Translations under genes and position numbers: made by a program | In this document: piece by piece, positions 1-12,139 of the stretch | Layout: every line of letters begins with the position of its first letter | Position numbering within the stretch: position 1 is the stretch's first letter | The notes under the pieces: model-generated | What the model was told of the DNA's origin: nothing | What the model saw: only the letters and a program-made list of their open reading frames with translations | Databases searched by the model: none | Source of the DNA: Protonemura montana | Taxonomy: Eukaryota > Arthropoda > Insecta > Plecoptera > Nemouridae | Assembly (NCBI GenBank): GCA_947568835.1 | Contig: OX387605.1 | Span: 12,652,418-12,716,417 of the forward strand | Reading direction: 5' to 3' | DNA length: 64,000 nucleotides

Positions 1-519
1 CTAGGTGGACCTTTGAGCGCCGTTTTGTGTTGTTAGTCCAGACGAGGACGACCTCGGGCTCGCTTTCCGTTTTTAAACTCTGCTGGTTTGAGCTGGTTTG
101 AGAGTTCATGTACTCGAATGCCTGGGAACACTGATATATCAGATCCTTTGCGTTTGCTGCCCCAGCTGCCTGTAGCAATGAATCACCTAACACCTTCACT
201 TGGCCGATTCGGTATTTTGGCTCGTGGGATGGTGTTTCTCCACACTGAAATTTTCGTGGATTGTTTTCTTCCGCGAGAGGAGCCTTCCGTATTTTTTGTC
301 TCTTGTCTTTCAGTGTGCTTGTTTCTTTCTTTGCCCCCACTTTTCACTTCATTCTCTCTCGTTGAAGTTTCGTCAATACTGTCGTCATCCTTTTTCTCAT
401 TCTCTTGTCTGGATACCGTCCGATGCTCTTATGTGCATGATCTTGAGGGTTTTGGTTATTTAATTGGATTGACTATATTCCTCGCTGCTTGACCTAGCCG
501 CCCCTTGCTCTTATCTTCC
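1..519. other. no gene recognised
   Basis: I see no recognisable coding domain, RNA gene or repeat boundary here. A reading frame on the plus strand is hydrophobic and rich in Phe, Leu and Ser, with no family resemblance. It is probably chance in T-rich DNA. Confidence 0.5.
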
Positions 520-1440
520 TGCCCCATTTATTTATTTATTTATTATCTGTTTGTTAAACCATTACAAGTAATGTACTAACATTGTCCAAGGATACAGTTC
601 AATATATTAGGTAAAATATTGGTAAAAGTATGTCAACATAATAACATGGTGTGTACCTACTCTTGGAAATTAAAATTACATAGAAGTTTACAATCAACGT
701 GAGCTAGGCCATAAAACGTCAGGAGATTAAATTTGGTTTTGGTCGAATTCGCTCATGTTAAAAAACACTTTGTCTATTAGATATGCTTTTAATTCTTTTT
801 TAAATGGTCCTCGCTCCTTGATATCATTAATGCTTTTGGGCAGGCCGTTTGTAATTTTGACTCCTGCCACAAAAGGGTCGTTGCCACTCAATGTCAGCCG
901 ATGTTGTTGTTGGACCAGTCTTTCCGCTCCTCGTGTGTTGAGTTGGTGATTTCCAGCGTACTGTACGAACTGCTGCTGGTTGTTGCGCATGAAAAGAGCT
1001 GCACTCATGGCCACGTCACTTTCATTAGAGTCCAGTTTCCTCTGTAATTCCACACTCTCTTCTTTCAGCATGCTGATGATTTCTTCAAGATTAGTGTTAC
1101 GTTTGTTTATTTCCCTAAGAAGCTGTTCTTTTGCTGCAAGCGTGCTGGATAGTAGTTGTAATATGGTATGGGTACCTCCATTTTGCTCAGATACGCCCAC
1201 TAACACTTCGAAGCCACTGTAGTTAGCCGACTTAATTTTTTAAATTTTTTCTTTAATAGCTACCTTTATCCGCTCCATTAATGCGTCTTTCTTGCCGGTC
1301 TTCATTATCCCCAATCTCTCATACTCTTTCTTGAGGTCTTTACACTAAGATCACTCAATGTTTCCACTTTTTCTAGGAGCGACGTACATAGAGCATCCAC
1401 ATAGTCAGACATCTTGAAATATACTCCTTATATAGTTGTC
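520..1440 (-). mobile_element. 5'-truncated or internally deleted non-LTR retrotransposon (LINE) remnant
   Basis: On the minus strand the element ends in an AAATAAAT-type tail (about 523-545), as LINEs do. The frame at 727-1206 holds a coiled-coil stretch followed by a segment typical of the extreme C-terminus of LINE reverse transcriptases: a basic stretch, GLPKSIND, FKKELKAYLID and a final FF..SEF. Upstream (about 1240-1411) another minus-strand stretch starts MSDYVDALCTSLLEKVETL and continues, after a one-base frame shift, into a SAP-like motif (KDLKKEYERLGI, TGKKDALMERI). SAP motif, coiled coil and RT tail therefore follow one another with the catalytic RT body missing. The end is certain as LINE-like. 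The SAP segment as part of the same element is inference from adjacency and strand. Confidence 0.65.
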
Positions 1441-1719
1441 TGTTGTCTTATACAGTATATGTATAATATACAATACATATGTAATTGTATATAATTTGAT
1501 TGTCTTGATATCAGGAATATATTTGTTGCTAATGGAGCTTCAAAAAATGTTGTATTCCTATAAAAAATAGAGATTGGAGAGACCTGGAGAGATTAGAGTG
1601 ACATTGTAATACAAAAATGTCACCATAGTTTTTCCAGTATTTTTCCAGCTATAATACAAGCCTTGTATTGTAAACATCTCTGAGAACAAATAAACTTTTG
1701 TCTCCCAATCGGAACGATA

Positions 1720-4700
1720 TCAAATAAAATTCCTGTAGTCTCCACAGTTCTCCAAAGAAACTAAGCTAATGTTTTGTTCCAGCTGCTTTATATGTCCGTA
1801 CCTGACCACCAACAACACCAGCTTGACAGCTTTAGTGACAAGGTTGCCCAGGGCCTGCGAGTACTGCGGCCCAAACGGATGTCCGAACGATCCATGTCTG
1901 ATGATCACCAGCGTCTCCAGCAGAGGGCAGTTCAGCAACGACTCCAATAGTGATTCTGGTTTTCCAAAGTCCACGTATTCAAGACTGCAAATGAACAGCA
2001 CATCATAACTGGACAATAATATTTTACAACATGAAGGTTCACAATGAAACATAGACAAAAATAGTAGTTTTTAACACAGTGGTGAATGGCTTTGCAAAGA
2101 TAGAAGTAGAACTGATTTTGTTCTAATCAGAGACCTTTTGACCTTTTCGATCAGAGCAACAGTGTCGGAAACATTTTACTGCGACTCTGAACCACTCCGC
2201 TTTACCGCGGTTATGAAAGAATTACTGGTGGAAATTAATAGCATTAACAGTTTATAACTACTCAATTTATTGATGTAGAAGTCACCAAGTCAACTGGGCA
2301 CCGTTTGAACACTTCCAAGTAAGTGGACAGCAAGACCTAGCGGAAGTAACTCAACATAGAAAATAAATAAATCATTATGTGTTTTCCTGATCTCCACCTA
2401 TCAGGGTGTTGCTCTAATCCATTGAGCTACTTGGATGTACAATTTTTGAGAGGGTAGTAATGTTCTTTATAATAAAATACCCCGCACATTGCAAGTGTTT
2501 GCAATTTAAATCAGACTTCACGTATTTAAGAGTGTTGTAGACAAATGCTATGTGTAAGAGTAAAATTTTTAGTCCAATCTGAAAGTTAAAAACATTTGCA
2601 GAATAGAAATTCTCCAAAAATAGTTTTATGCAAAATCCCACTAAAATAAAGGCTGTTTATCAAAGTTTTTCAAAGATAAATGAAGTTCAAAATCAAACAT
2701 TTCGATTACAGCCGTGACTAAAGAAAAGGGAAACTATTTTTTTACATAACATAGTCAACCTTTCTCTATTTCTTAGTCTAAAAGCAACTCATTCTGAACC
2801 AAGGGCTATTCCGTGGAATGATTGTCACCCTCTGCATTGTTTTTTTCACAGAAAACACTACAAACATGACTTAGAATCTAGATAGAAAATAATGTAATAA
2901 CTCTGGAAATTTAAAATGTTGAGATTGATGTGAGGTTCAAATTTCAGTATCCTGGTGATAATGGTTTGGAAACAGTCTGTATTTGTATTTATCCCACAGT
3001 ACCAATATCTTTGAGTAACTCAAACACCATGTAAAAATCTCTGCCTTCAAGGCAAGACATTGTGTATATGGGGGTTTGCTTCTATGGTGATAAGTGATAA
3101 CGAGATGACCCTTGTCATTCGAGCAAGTGCGTTTATGTCCCTATCTCTTTGATAGCTTCTGGACCGCATAAATTTTAGTTTCAAATAAAAAAAGTTTGCA
3201 ATCTGTGTATTGAGACAAATCGATTGGTCGGATGAAAAATACAGACAAAAACAACAACATTGATGTCAACATCTTTGCAGTCTGGGAACCACAGTAAATT
3301 GTTTAATCTCTAGCTGAATGCACATACTTCAAACCAAAACAATTCACAATCTTTGCTCTTGTTTTTCACTGTTGGACAGAGAGGAAAGTAAGAAATTATG
3401 AGAGGGTCTGTGTCCCCTTACACATTGCATTTGTCTACAACACCACACATCCAACGTCAAAATTGGAGTCACTCGAGATTGAATGGTTGTGACATGGTAT
3501 AGCGTCACTAGAATCAGATTGACTGAAAATTCACAGCCTCTTGGTTCTACTCCTTGAAGATCCATCATTCTCATCAAATGCACTAAAATCCTCTCAAAAA
3601 TTTTGTGTCCAATTAGCTCAATGGGTTAGAGTAACACCCGCAAAAGGTGGAGATCGGGGTTCGAGTCCCGGTTTGGGGATAAATTTTTGAGAGGGTAGCA
3701 GTGTTTTTTAATAATATACCCCGTGCATTGCAAGCATTTGCAATTTTAATCATATTTCACACAATTATTATGTGATTTTACTTTTCCTATGGCTTACTAT
3801 CTATGGTCTACTTGAATTAAAGGGATGTTATCTCTGTTGCTTACTCATACTTGCTTGTCTAATGAGTCAGTTTTAAGAATTTGCTATGAAGAAATTCTCT
3901 TTTCACACGTACCGAAAGTGTTTCAGGTTTTTCCATTTGGGTAAAACCTGATTGAGTTGGTTGTAGAAGCGGCAGCTAACGGGTGTTTGGCGATCTACTA
4001 GTAAGAGCGTCTCTAAGTCAGGGCATGAGTTCCCCATCTGGAAAAAGCAGGAGCCAATTTAAAACAATTTTTAGACAATACTTTATCAATACCTGTCTAC
4101 CTGTAGTATGCCAAAAAGCTGAGAAGCGATGTGATGAGTCACAATAGATCACTTGTGTTTGTTAATGTTTTTGCTTATGCCTTGTCACTAAATGACTCAG
4201 TAAAGGCATTTACCAAAACATTTACAATTACAAGAGATTTATCTCAGCTTACCACCATCGCTTGACGCCTCGGTATTTCCTAACAACTCCACTTTCTCGT
4301 CCCCCTAGATTTATCTATGTCTACAATTAGTAGGTGCCAAGAAGTTAGCATAATAGAATGATAGCATGGTAGAAGGAAATGCATTCTTCACTCAATGCGA
4401 GCAAGGATGCAGCCAAAAAATTAACTATCAACAGCTTTAGCATCTGGATTTTGCATTTCTTTCCACCTCTTCCCCAGTACTTATCTGCATATACGTAAAA
4501 GCCCAATCTGCGAATAGTTTTTTAAACTTAACTGTTTTAGTTCTCTAAACTGCTTTATTCTTCAAAAATGCGTCCAAACAGTAATTAAATAGGCTAACCA
4601 ACCTAATCAACCCTTTCAAAAAATGTATTTCCAGAATATTTCTGAGACTCAAGTAACTTTTGTGACTTTTCTCATCTTTTGTAGCAAATTTTTTGAACTA

Positions 4701-7700
4701 CACTGAAAGCATAAAAAAGTCCCCTGAAAGATTTTTGTTTTAAAAAGCTATTGTCTAGTTCAGAAAACTTGTCACCTGGCCTGGTGTAAACTGCAAACTT
4801 GATCAACTTATAACTAAGAGAATCAAATGTCACATAATTAGTTGCCAACCTCTGTGAGAAAGCTTCCATTTTTTATTTGAATGTTGATCAGCGTCAGCTT
4901 GCGCAGTTGAGTCCATTGTGGGATGAGCGGCAGGAAGTCTTTCCAGTTGTTGCTGACATCTCCTTTCCTGCATAAAAGAAAATTCTGTAACAAAAGCCCA
5001 GATAAAAAGCAAGGAGCGCACAAAGTTAAAATCAACGACTTTGCAGTTTTTAGCTTTTATTTGAGTTGGTAAAGAAGGTGATGCGTCAATGAAGACTTAT
5101 GCCTGACAATAGACACCAGCTGTTTGATATCTTGATCACTTCCAAAATCTTAGAAAAGTACAAAATAAAAACTGTCATGCTTTTGTTTTAAAAGCTGGAG
5201 CACTGGCTCTAAAGGCTCGCTACGTCCGTTAACACTGGGTGTCTACGAAACGCAAGCTAAAACCATCTAAAACTCATTACATTTCTATACCGTTTCTATG
5301 CCGGTAACGTCTCACAAGTCTGAGCTACGCTAGCACTCATACAAATACTATGCGAGACCTTTCCATTTATTTTAACAAACCAAAAATACTTTGCCCATTA
5401 CAATCATTTTCAATTTAAATACGATTTCACAATGAAAATGAAAATGAAGGAAATGAAATGGATGTGACACAGTATGCCTTCACTGGAATTCGAGTGACTA
5501 AAATAGTCTCTTGGTACCTTGGAGATCTGTCATTCTTGTAAAATGCACTAAAATCCTCTAAGAAATGGCATGTTGGTCATAAAATGATACTAGATGACTT
5601 AATTGGTTAGAGCAACACCACAACATGTGAAGATTGGGGTTTTGAGTCACCATTTGGACAAAATAAAATACTTTGCCCATTGCAAGCATTTGGAATTTAA
5701 ATCGGTTTTCACAGCAAAAAAAAGTTTGCTGTCAGATCGACTTAAAAAAGAAAATAAGAATTCAGCTGTTGTTTAGCTACAATATTTTTGTACATCAATG
5801 ATGAGTTATGGAAAGTGATAGCGTAGCAATGCTATTGGAATGCTAAAGCATGGGGAGTCGATCACACTCCTAGAATTGTTATGATTTATATTACAAGCTG
5901 GTTGCAATGGGAGCAGTTTTGCAGATTCTTGTCAGACAAAGTCAGAGTCAGCCAGGTAAGTGAACAGTGCTTCCCGAGGATAAAAGAAAAATTTGCTGAG
6001 ATCGACGAAAGATAAAAATAAGCAGTGAATCAATTGGTGATCCCTTTAAACGAATTTTGGCGGATAAGTTGAGCGGTGATTATTGCAATTAATTTTAAAG
6101 CGTTTATTTTCTGGTAAGAAGCGGAGATAGTGATATTGTAACAAGATCCGATTGCAAAGCATTTGACAAGATCTCGAATCAACAGGAAATGCAAGAGGAA
6201 ACAGTTGCCGAGGGGGCTAGAAAATATTGGGAGGAAAGCGAAGCATCCACGCAACGGAAACTAGCGAGATGATGACTGTTCGGTTTAGTGGCGCATCAGC
6301 CGCTTAGCTATTTGCCGTATGTGTGAAAAATGTGTAGGAAGAGAGGTCAATGGAGGACTGAACAACTTTAATAATTTAAAAGAGATTCCGCTGAGTAGAT
6401 TTTTACTTGGGGTAGAAAAGAAAGCTAAACATTTTTGGGAGGCAAGGAGATTGAGAGGATACACTATGAAAAAGACTCTTATAGTTCAGCATGCATCAAA
6501 ACAAATTTACTATGAACTGAGGTACCTAACAAAACTGAATTTTTGCAAGGCATGGAAAATCCACTGACCAACTTGCTGCAGGCAAATACCATATATCGGA
6601 TTCCAGCTCCAATCGGAACTCGGTGATGTTCGGGAACGTCCGCACAAGCGAAGTCATTCCTTCAAGGATCGAGGACGAACCGTCTGAAAGGAGAGAGGCA
6701 GAGATTGTAACAGCAATCACTTGGTCAGCACAACTTTGATTCAATATAATATCATAAAAACTAGATTTTTTCAAGTATGTTTTCCAGATTTCCTTGCATA
6801 TTATTTTATTTGAAGGGAAGTGGAATCAAAAAGGTTGACAAAGAGAGAATATTATTTGTCCAACGTGCATAAACATGCATAAACTTGCATTACATTCACG
6901 ACATTACCTAGTTCAAAACATAACTCATAACTCACGTTGCACAGTTTGCAACATATTTCATGGGAATACTTCACTGATGGTGGGGAGAAACAATACACTT
7001 GGAACAGTCTCTAGATGGCAAGAGAATGGCAATTGTCTGCCTCATATACTAGCGGTACCCACCTTCTCTAAGGGGCTGCACACTTTTAAATACCAGACTC
7101 AAAGAATGAAGATTTGTCATTTTCTCCATATCACTAAAATTGTATCGGCACGTTGAGAAATAATCAGGTTCTGCTCGAAGAAATAACGATTCAAGTCTGC
7201 TAAGCATCGCATTCCAAGACCCCTGAAAAATTGATTTTCTTAATTAAAATTAGGTTAAACAGTAGGTATATTGTATTTTTTAACAGTAAAACCTTTCTCT
7301 AAAGTAAATATGTGCCAAAAAATATTTGTGTGCATATGTGTAACCTGTAAAATCTTTGTCCACATAAGCAATTAAATGTGGTAGCAATTTGAGTGTCGAG
7401 ACACAGTTAGGAATTACTGAAAAATGTAGCAGTCATGAATGAAAAATTTACTTTCAAAGAAACACTAAGGAATATTTAGAATCCCCTTTAATTTTTTGTG
7501 TTTTTTTGGGCATTAATTTGAATTGCAATTTTGTAATATTTAAAGACATTCAATTTCTTACCAAACACCAGTCGATGCTCACATTCTTGATCGTTAAGTG
7601 CCTGAGCTCAGGCATGGAGACCTCTTCGGTTGTAAACATTACAAGATAGGCATCAAAATTCAAGTGCGTTAGATGAGGATAAAATCCCTCTGGCATTTTC

Positions 7701-9618
7701 CCTACAACCCACCGTAGATGCCTGCAGTCTGAAAGAATTGGTAAAATAAAAGCATGCAAGCGGAAAGCAAACAAGCAGCAAAATGTTTGTTATAGACCCA
7801 TTATTAAATTCTCATTTACCCACCATAAACATCTCCCTTCAGCCTCCATGTTTGATGTGGTGGATTTAGAGCCCAGCCAGTCTTTTCCACAACACGGCCG
7901 AATGACAATCTACGCCATTTGGTTGTGGGGTCAAACTGTCTTAAAATCTTTGCGCAAAACTTATCAACCATTGCTTGCTGGCATTGCACGTCAAATATAA
8001 ATGAGTGGAGGTGAGGCAACGCTGGTGAGCCACTACTCGACCAACTCCTACCAATGCAGTTACATCGCCCATCGACCTGAAAAGTTCAAGATATTGTTTC
8101 TTCCTTTTGTTCTTTTTTAAATAATAACAATAATAAAAATAATAATTCTTTATTTTCCATTAAAACCGATTAAATGGTAACTGGACATCAAACAATAAAA
8201 TTAAAATGTGAAACTTGCCGATTCTACTATAAAAACAACAATTCATCGCTCGTTTAAAGGCAGTGAATACCTAACAACAGTTTTGCAGGTAAAAGTTGTG
8301 TGTTTAGGAATTTTGAGTTGACACAAATAGTGGGAGACGGCAGCTATTTTCCGTGGATGCTCAGTAATATCTAAATCAAAATGACGGTATTATGACCTAA
8401 CTAAAAACACCAACTTTCAAACTTTCAGAACACAATAAACATTACAATGCAATACATTATCAATGCAGATGACTGAATTTAGCAGTCTTTTTTCTGTCTG
8501 ATTACCTAGGTACCTACCTAAACCCAGAATTTAATCAGTGGAGTTGATTGATTTGATTGATTCCTGGGGTCTAAAGGATTCATTGAGTAAGTGGATGAGG
8601 ATGATGATGAACCTAGCCTAGAAGGGAGGAGGGGAAACCTAGTGGCAGCACGTAACCTACTTATGTCGAAAACCAAGGGGACCAGCAAAAAGTCCATACA
8701 GAATGAAGGTAAAATGAGAACAACAGGATTCCTCCACAAGTACATGCTGTCGAGAGGTTGGTCAGCAAGGCGAATGAAGTTGCTGCACTAACTTGCATCC
8801 CTGCAACTTCTCTTTCAAACAGAACTGACCATTTATGGTGGTACCCCATCCAATGCCTAACTCAGTGCATGATAACTGGTGCCTTCAACACGCCAAACCG
8901 TTCGGTGTGAATCCTTTGAGACTGGGTACTCAGAACATATTAATCTCTAATTAGGTACCTGTAATTCTTTAAGGCTTGAGAAATGGGCCAGCCATCGTGT
9001 TAAATGTAGAAGTAAACATTTGGATGAATCGGTATTCTCCCCAGATGTAACGACTCGTAGGCATACTCTCAGGCCCACCAGTGAAGATAAGTGGGAAGCA
9101 ACCGTCGACCTCCCGGTCAGTGATTTGGTATCCCCAGTGATTGCAAGCCTTTTAAGCTGTGAACCCAAATTTTTAGCAATAGTTCACAATACAAATAGTC
9201 AACTCGGTTTCCATTTGCTTACCCTTGGAAGTACTGGAGATATCTTGTTGAGATGATTGATGGTAAATTTTGTGTCTGAGACAAAAAGGTTTTTCAGTTC
9301 TTTTAGTTTGAGCACACAATTTACAATGTCTTGAGCAGGGAGCCAATAACAGCTAGTTAAGGCTAAGCTAACAACGTTGTTACAGCGTTGATTTGGTCTG
9401 AAGAAAACCTTTAGCTCCTTGTGATCTAAACTATATGTTGATTCGAAGTTTACTTTCCTAGAACAATTCATTGTAAAAATTAGTTGTTTTCCTTTACCAA
9501 AGGTACCAAATACACTACAATGTCTGCTGAAGTAATAGCCATTACCTAATGAGTCGCTTTTCGCAAAAAACTTCGTTGAATCTTGAACATGATTTGGAGA
9601 CTGATAGAATATCCCCAT
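1720..9618 (-). CDS. leucine-rich-repeat protein (F-box/LRR-like, F-box not seen), 9 exons
   Basis: Exons: 9223-9618, 8959-9156, 7824-8076, 7562-7728, 7063-7222, 6590-6683, 4850-4967, 3913-4037, 1720-1984. All borders are GT/AG and all phases agree, giving 591 residues. From about residue 90 onward nearly every exon carries one or two LRR strands of the LxxLxL type: LKRLAITG, LPHLHSFIF, YPHLTHLNFD, MPELRHLTIK, LESLFLRAE, LHSLSLVF, FPNITEFRLE, WTQLRKLTLI, CPDLETLLLV, LKHFRLEYVD and CPLLETLVII. The pattern of degenerate repeats about 25 residues apart, one per exon, resembles F-box/LRR substrate receptors. The first exon (start ATG at 9616-9618) does not show a clear F-box, so the SCF role is only a possibility. 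The start was chosen as the only ATG opening the frame. The gene is divergent from the discoidin gene 447 bp away. Confidence 0.75.
2391..2560. repeat. rearranged tRNA-derived SINE copy
   Basis: The tRNA-like head lies in minus orientation (about 2391-2436, GAGCTACTTGGA end). It is followed directly by the SINE body in plus orientation (2439-2515: TTTTTGAGAGGGTAG, CCCCGCACATTGCAAG, GCAATTTAAAT). Head and body point in opposite directions, unlike the copy at 3425-3770. It lies in the last intron of the LRR gene. Confidence 0.7.
3425..3770 (+). repeat. tRNA-derived SINE, fullest copy
   Basis: The 5' part (about 3425-3590) is shared with the copies near 5436 and 58975. The tRNA-like head at 3607-3679 has an A box (TAGCTCAATGGGTTAGAG) and a B box (GGTTCGAGTCCC). 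It is flanked by inverted arms CCTCTCAAAAATTTT (3590-3604) and AAATTTTTGAGAGG (3681-3694), followed by the body GTGCATTGCAAGCATTTGC. The anticodon loop lacks the usual U33, so this is not a working tRNA gene. Confidence 0.85.
5436..5715 (+). repeat. degenerate tRNA-derived SINE
   Basis: It has the same order as the copy at 3425-3770: the segment with GGAGATCTGTCATTCT, the tRNA-like head (GACTTAATTGGTTAGAGCAA, GGGGTTTTGAGTCACC) and the tail CCCATTGCAAGCATTTGG. It is more diverged and hence older. It lies in an intron of the LRR gene. Confidence 0.75.
8525..8940. repeat. unclassified dispersed repeat, copy 1
   Basis: It matches 21650-22110 in the same orientation. Shared blocks include GGGAGGAGGGGAAACC, GGATTCCT, ATGCTGTCGAGAGGTTG versus ATGCCGTCGAGAGGTTG, and CAACACGCCAAACCGTTC. 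No terminal repeats or coding motif were seen. It lies in the second intron of the LRR gene. Confidence 0.7.
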
Positions 9619-10065
9619 GTTCTAAATATTGAAAAATGTGCAATAATGTCTCATTGGGAAGAGACATTAAAGAAAGAGACTCCATTAAACGCATCAAATG
9701 CAAGTGTAAACTTTCGTTTTAACCTAATAATAACCTTAACTGTCCCTTCTAACCTAACTGTTTTCATTTGACACTTTTAGAGTTTAATAACAACTAAACG
9801 TTCAACGATGAAGTAATGTAGTTGTGGTTTATAAGAGCTATTTTGCAATCAAATGTAGACGAATATTCACATAACTAATTTGTAAAGAAAGCGATCTACT
9901 CTCCTGAACATTGACAGTTACTATCATAGAAAAATGTCCACAATCCACCATTATGCCCTTTCCACATTTCCACCTTGCTGTGGAGTGGTGAGGCTGTAGT
10001 CACTTGTCTAAAGAGTATGCCTGACATAATTCAAATTTAGCCGAGGCAAAGATTCTTTCAGAATA
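9619..10065. promoter_or_regulatory. divergent intergenic region between LRR and discoidin genes
   Basis: The start codons of the minus-strand LRR gene (9618) and the plus-strand discoidin gene (10066) face away from each other with 447 bp between, so both promoters must lie here or in short upstream exons. I see no clear TATA box or CpG-rich block. Confidence 0.45.
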
Positions 10066-12139
10066 ATGTTTACTAGTCAAATGCAGTTTATTTTCTACGT
10101 CTTTATTACAATAATTGTGTTCACCGTGCTAACCATAGATTGGGCTTCAGCGAAGCTGTTCCATTCCAAAATAAAACACTTCCGAGATTATCCCAAAGAG
10201 AATGAAAACATGGAGTACAAATATGTTACAAGTGCTCACAAAACAATTTTTGGGGACAAGTCAGATGGATTTGGAAAGAGATGCACAAATGAAATTAAAG
10301 CTGGTTTGTTTACCTAATATACCTATTCCTTGTTTGTAAAGTAGTTTGCCTTTGTTGTATAAATGTATTTTTTTCAAAATTACTCACACATCAGCACCAA
10401 ATCAGCTCCCAGATGGCTATTACTGCCCAGAGCAGCCAGGAAGCTGGATAGCTCAAGATTCCTTGATTAAAACATCCGACCCACCGTGTTCTACCACTCG
10501 CTGGCTTGATGGAGACCTGTTTATAGAAAGAAATGCTGCAACAAATGAATACAACTGCCTGCAGGTGTGTCAACAAAATGTGAAAATTCTCAGTCGTATT
10601 CCCAAAAGGGACCGAATTAATGACTGAGTACCTACAATCTAAAATTGAAATATTGATGTCCCAACAAATTTCAGGTCCAATTTGCTACTCGTCTTGGTAT
10701 TGCTAGTGTTGATGGCTGGAGCATTTGTGGTGGGAACAGTGGAAAGAGTGATGGGCACATCGTCCAATACATCATGCTCTATCGAGATCCAAAAACAGAA
10801 CAATGGGCTACTTTTCAAGAAGGCTGCTCAGGAACCCCCAAAGTAAGACCAAAATAATGTAATAACATTGGGTTTACCTCCAAATGAGACAGTTTGAATA
10901 ATCCATTGTTATCCTAAAGGCAATAAATTATGTTAAGCCTAATCATTTTCGCACCAGGTGTTTCATGTGGATGTTACCAAACGAGGACCAACAATCGAGG
11001 CTCTAGAAAAGCCCGTGATAGCTCGGGAAGTCATGTTGTGCCCCATGCAAACTACCGGCAGCCATCCACTGTTGCACATGAAGATCAAGGGATGTCTTCT
11101 GAAGAAGCAGAATAATGAAACTGTGTCTCCCAATGGTGAGCAAACCAAAGAAAAATGAACCACTGAACAGTGATAATTCTGAAGGGAGACAGTCTCTTAA
11201 TGGTACTTTTCCAGTCCAGATGTCCAGTAACGACACCAATCCTTGTGTCTCGGAGGCAATATGGTTGGACCACGAGGAGAAACTGCAGGAGTGTATGCTT
11301 CGTACCAATGCAGGGGGTCGGCCTAGCGACGCAAGGCAAGAAAACCATGATTCCAAAGTTTAGAGCACTGCAAAAATGTATGCCCATTATGATAACGATA
11401 TGATTTCAGATTTTCACAGGCAGGATATCCTTTTCCTAATATTCCAGTAAAGATAGAGAAGAACAAGAAGTACTACTTGGAAGTTTCTTTCCAAGGAAGA
11501 AAAAAGGCAATCCAAGCTTTGAAGCTCATGGGTGGGGCAGTAGGTGAGAGTCGTGGTGTTATAAAGCAATTCCAATTGTCGATTAAGGACCCTGGCCTTG
11601 ATGGGGAATGGACTTTTGTGCGCGAGAGTGACGGCATAACCGACAAGGTGGGACATGAGCTTCTGATGCTCTATTTACAATAAAAGCAGAATTTGCAAAT
11701 TCCATAGTGTCACTTAATCAGGCACATTAAAAATAGATAAGATGCTTTAAAGAATGTTCCACTCCAAAGAATGTAGCCAAACTTTATTTAAGACAGTCCC
11801 TAGAATAGAAAGAATCTAGGGCTTCTTGCAATTGCTTCCACAGACATTCTGCTGCAGTCAAGCGGATTCGTTTTCCACTGGATGCTTCAAGACCAGTAGA
11901 GTACCTTTTCGTCCACCACTGGTTGCTTCCGCTGTTCGAGTCTATCCTAGGTCCTGGCATGGTAACAGACCTGTCCTAAAGCTGGACATCAAGGTGATTG
12001 CATTTAATAATTAAAATGGTATAGCAAACGCCATATTCCAATTGCACACCTTTAGTGCAGCACGTACAAATAATGGTATGGTTATTTATTCCCTCAGGCT
12101 TGCGACACAGAACTGGTTGACGCTGAATCAAGTGACTGA
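10066..12139 (+). CDS. secreted protein with two F5/8 type C (discoidin) domains
   Basis: Exons: 10066-10303, 10395-10564, 10675-10842, 10958-11135, 11215-11357, 11420-11647, 11844-11993, 12098-12139. Phases agree throughout and give 438 residues. The N-terminus has a signal peptide (hydrophobic core FIFYVFITIIVFTVL ending at an ASA cleavage-like site). Residues about 80-255 form a discoidin domain: Cys-started, CLQVQFATRLGIASVDGW, IVQYIMLYRDPKTEQWATF, PVIAREVMLCP and a closing KIKGC. Residues about 290-430 form a second one: YYLEVSF, GVIKQFQLSI, GEWTFV, FRPPLVASAVRVYP, LKLDIKAC. Such domains bind glycans, lipids or other cell-surface partners; the ligand is unknown. The exon 7 acceptor could also lie at 11891, shortening the protein by 16 residues. 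I know no named orthologue. Confidence 0.75.

Noticed and set aside
3607-3679. tRNA gene
   Set aside because: A and B boxes and partial stems are present, but the anticodon loop lacks U33 and the unit is part of a dispersed repeat with body and arms; hence SINE, not tRNA.
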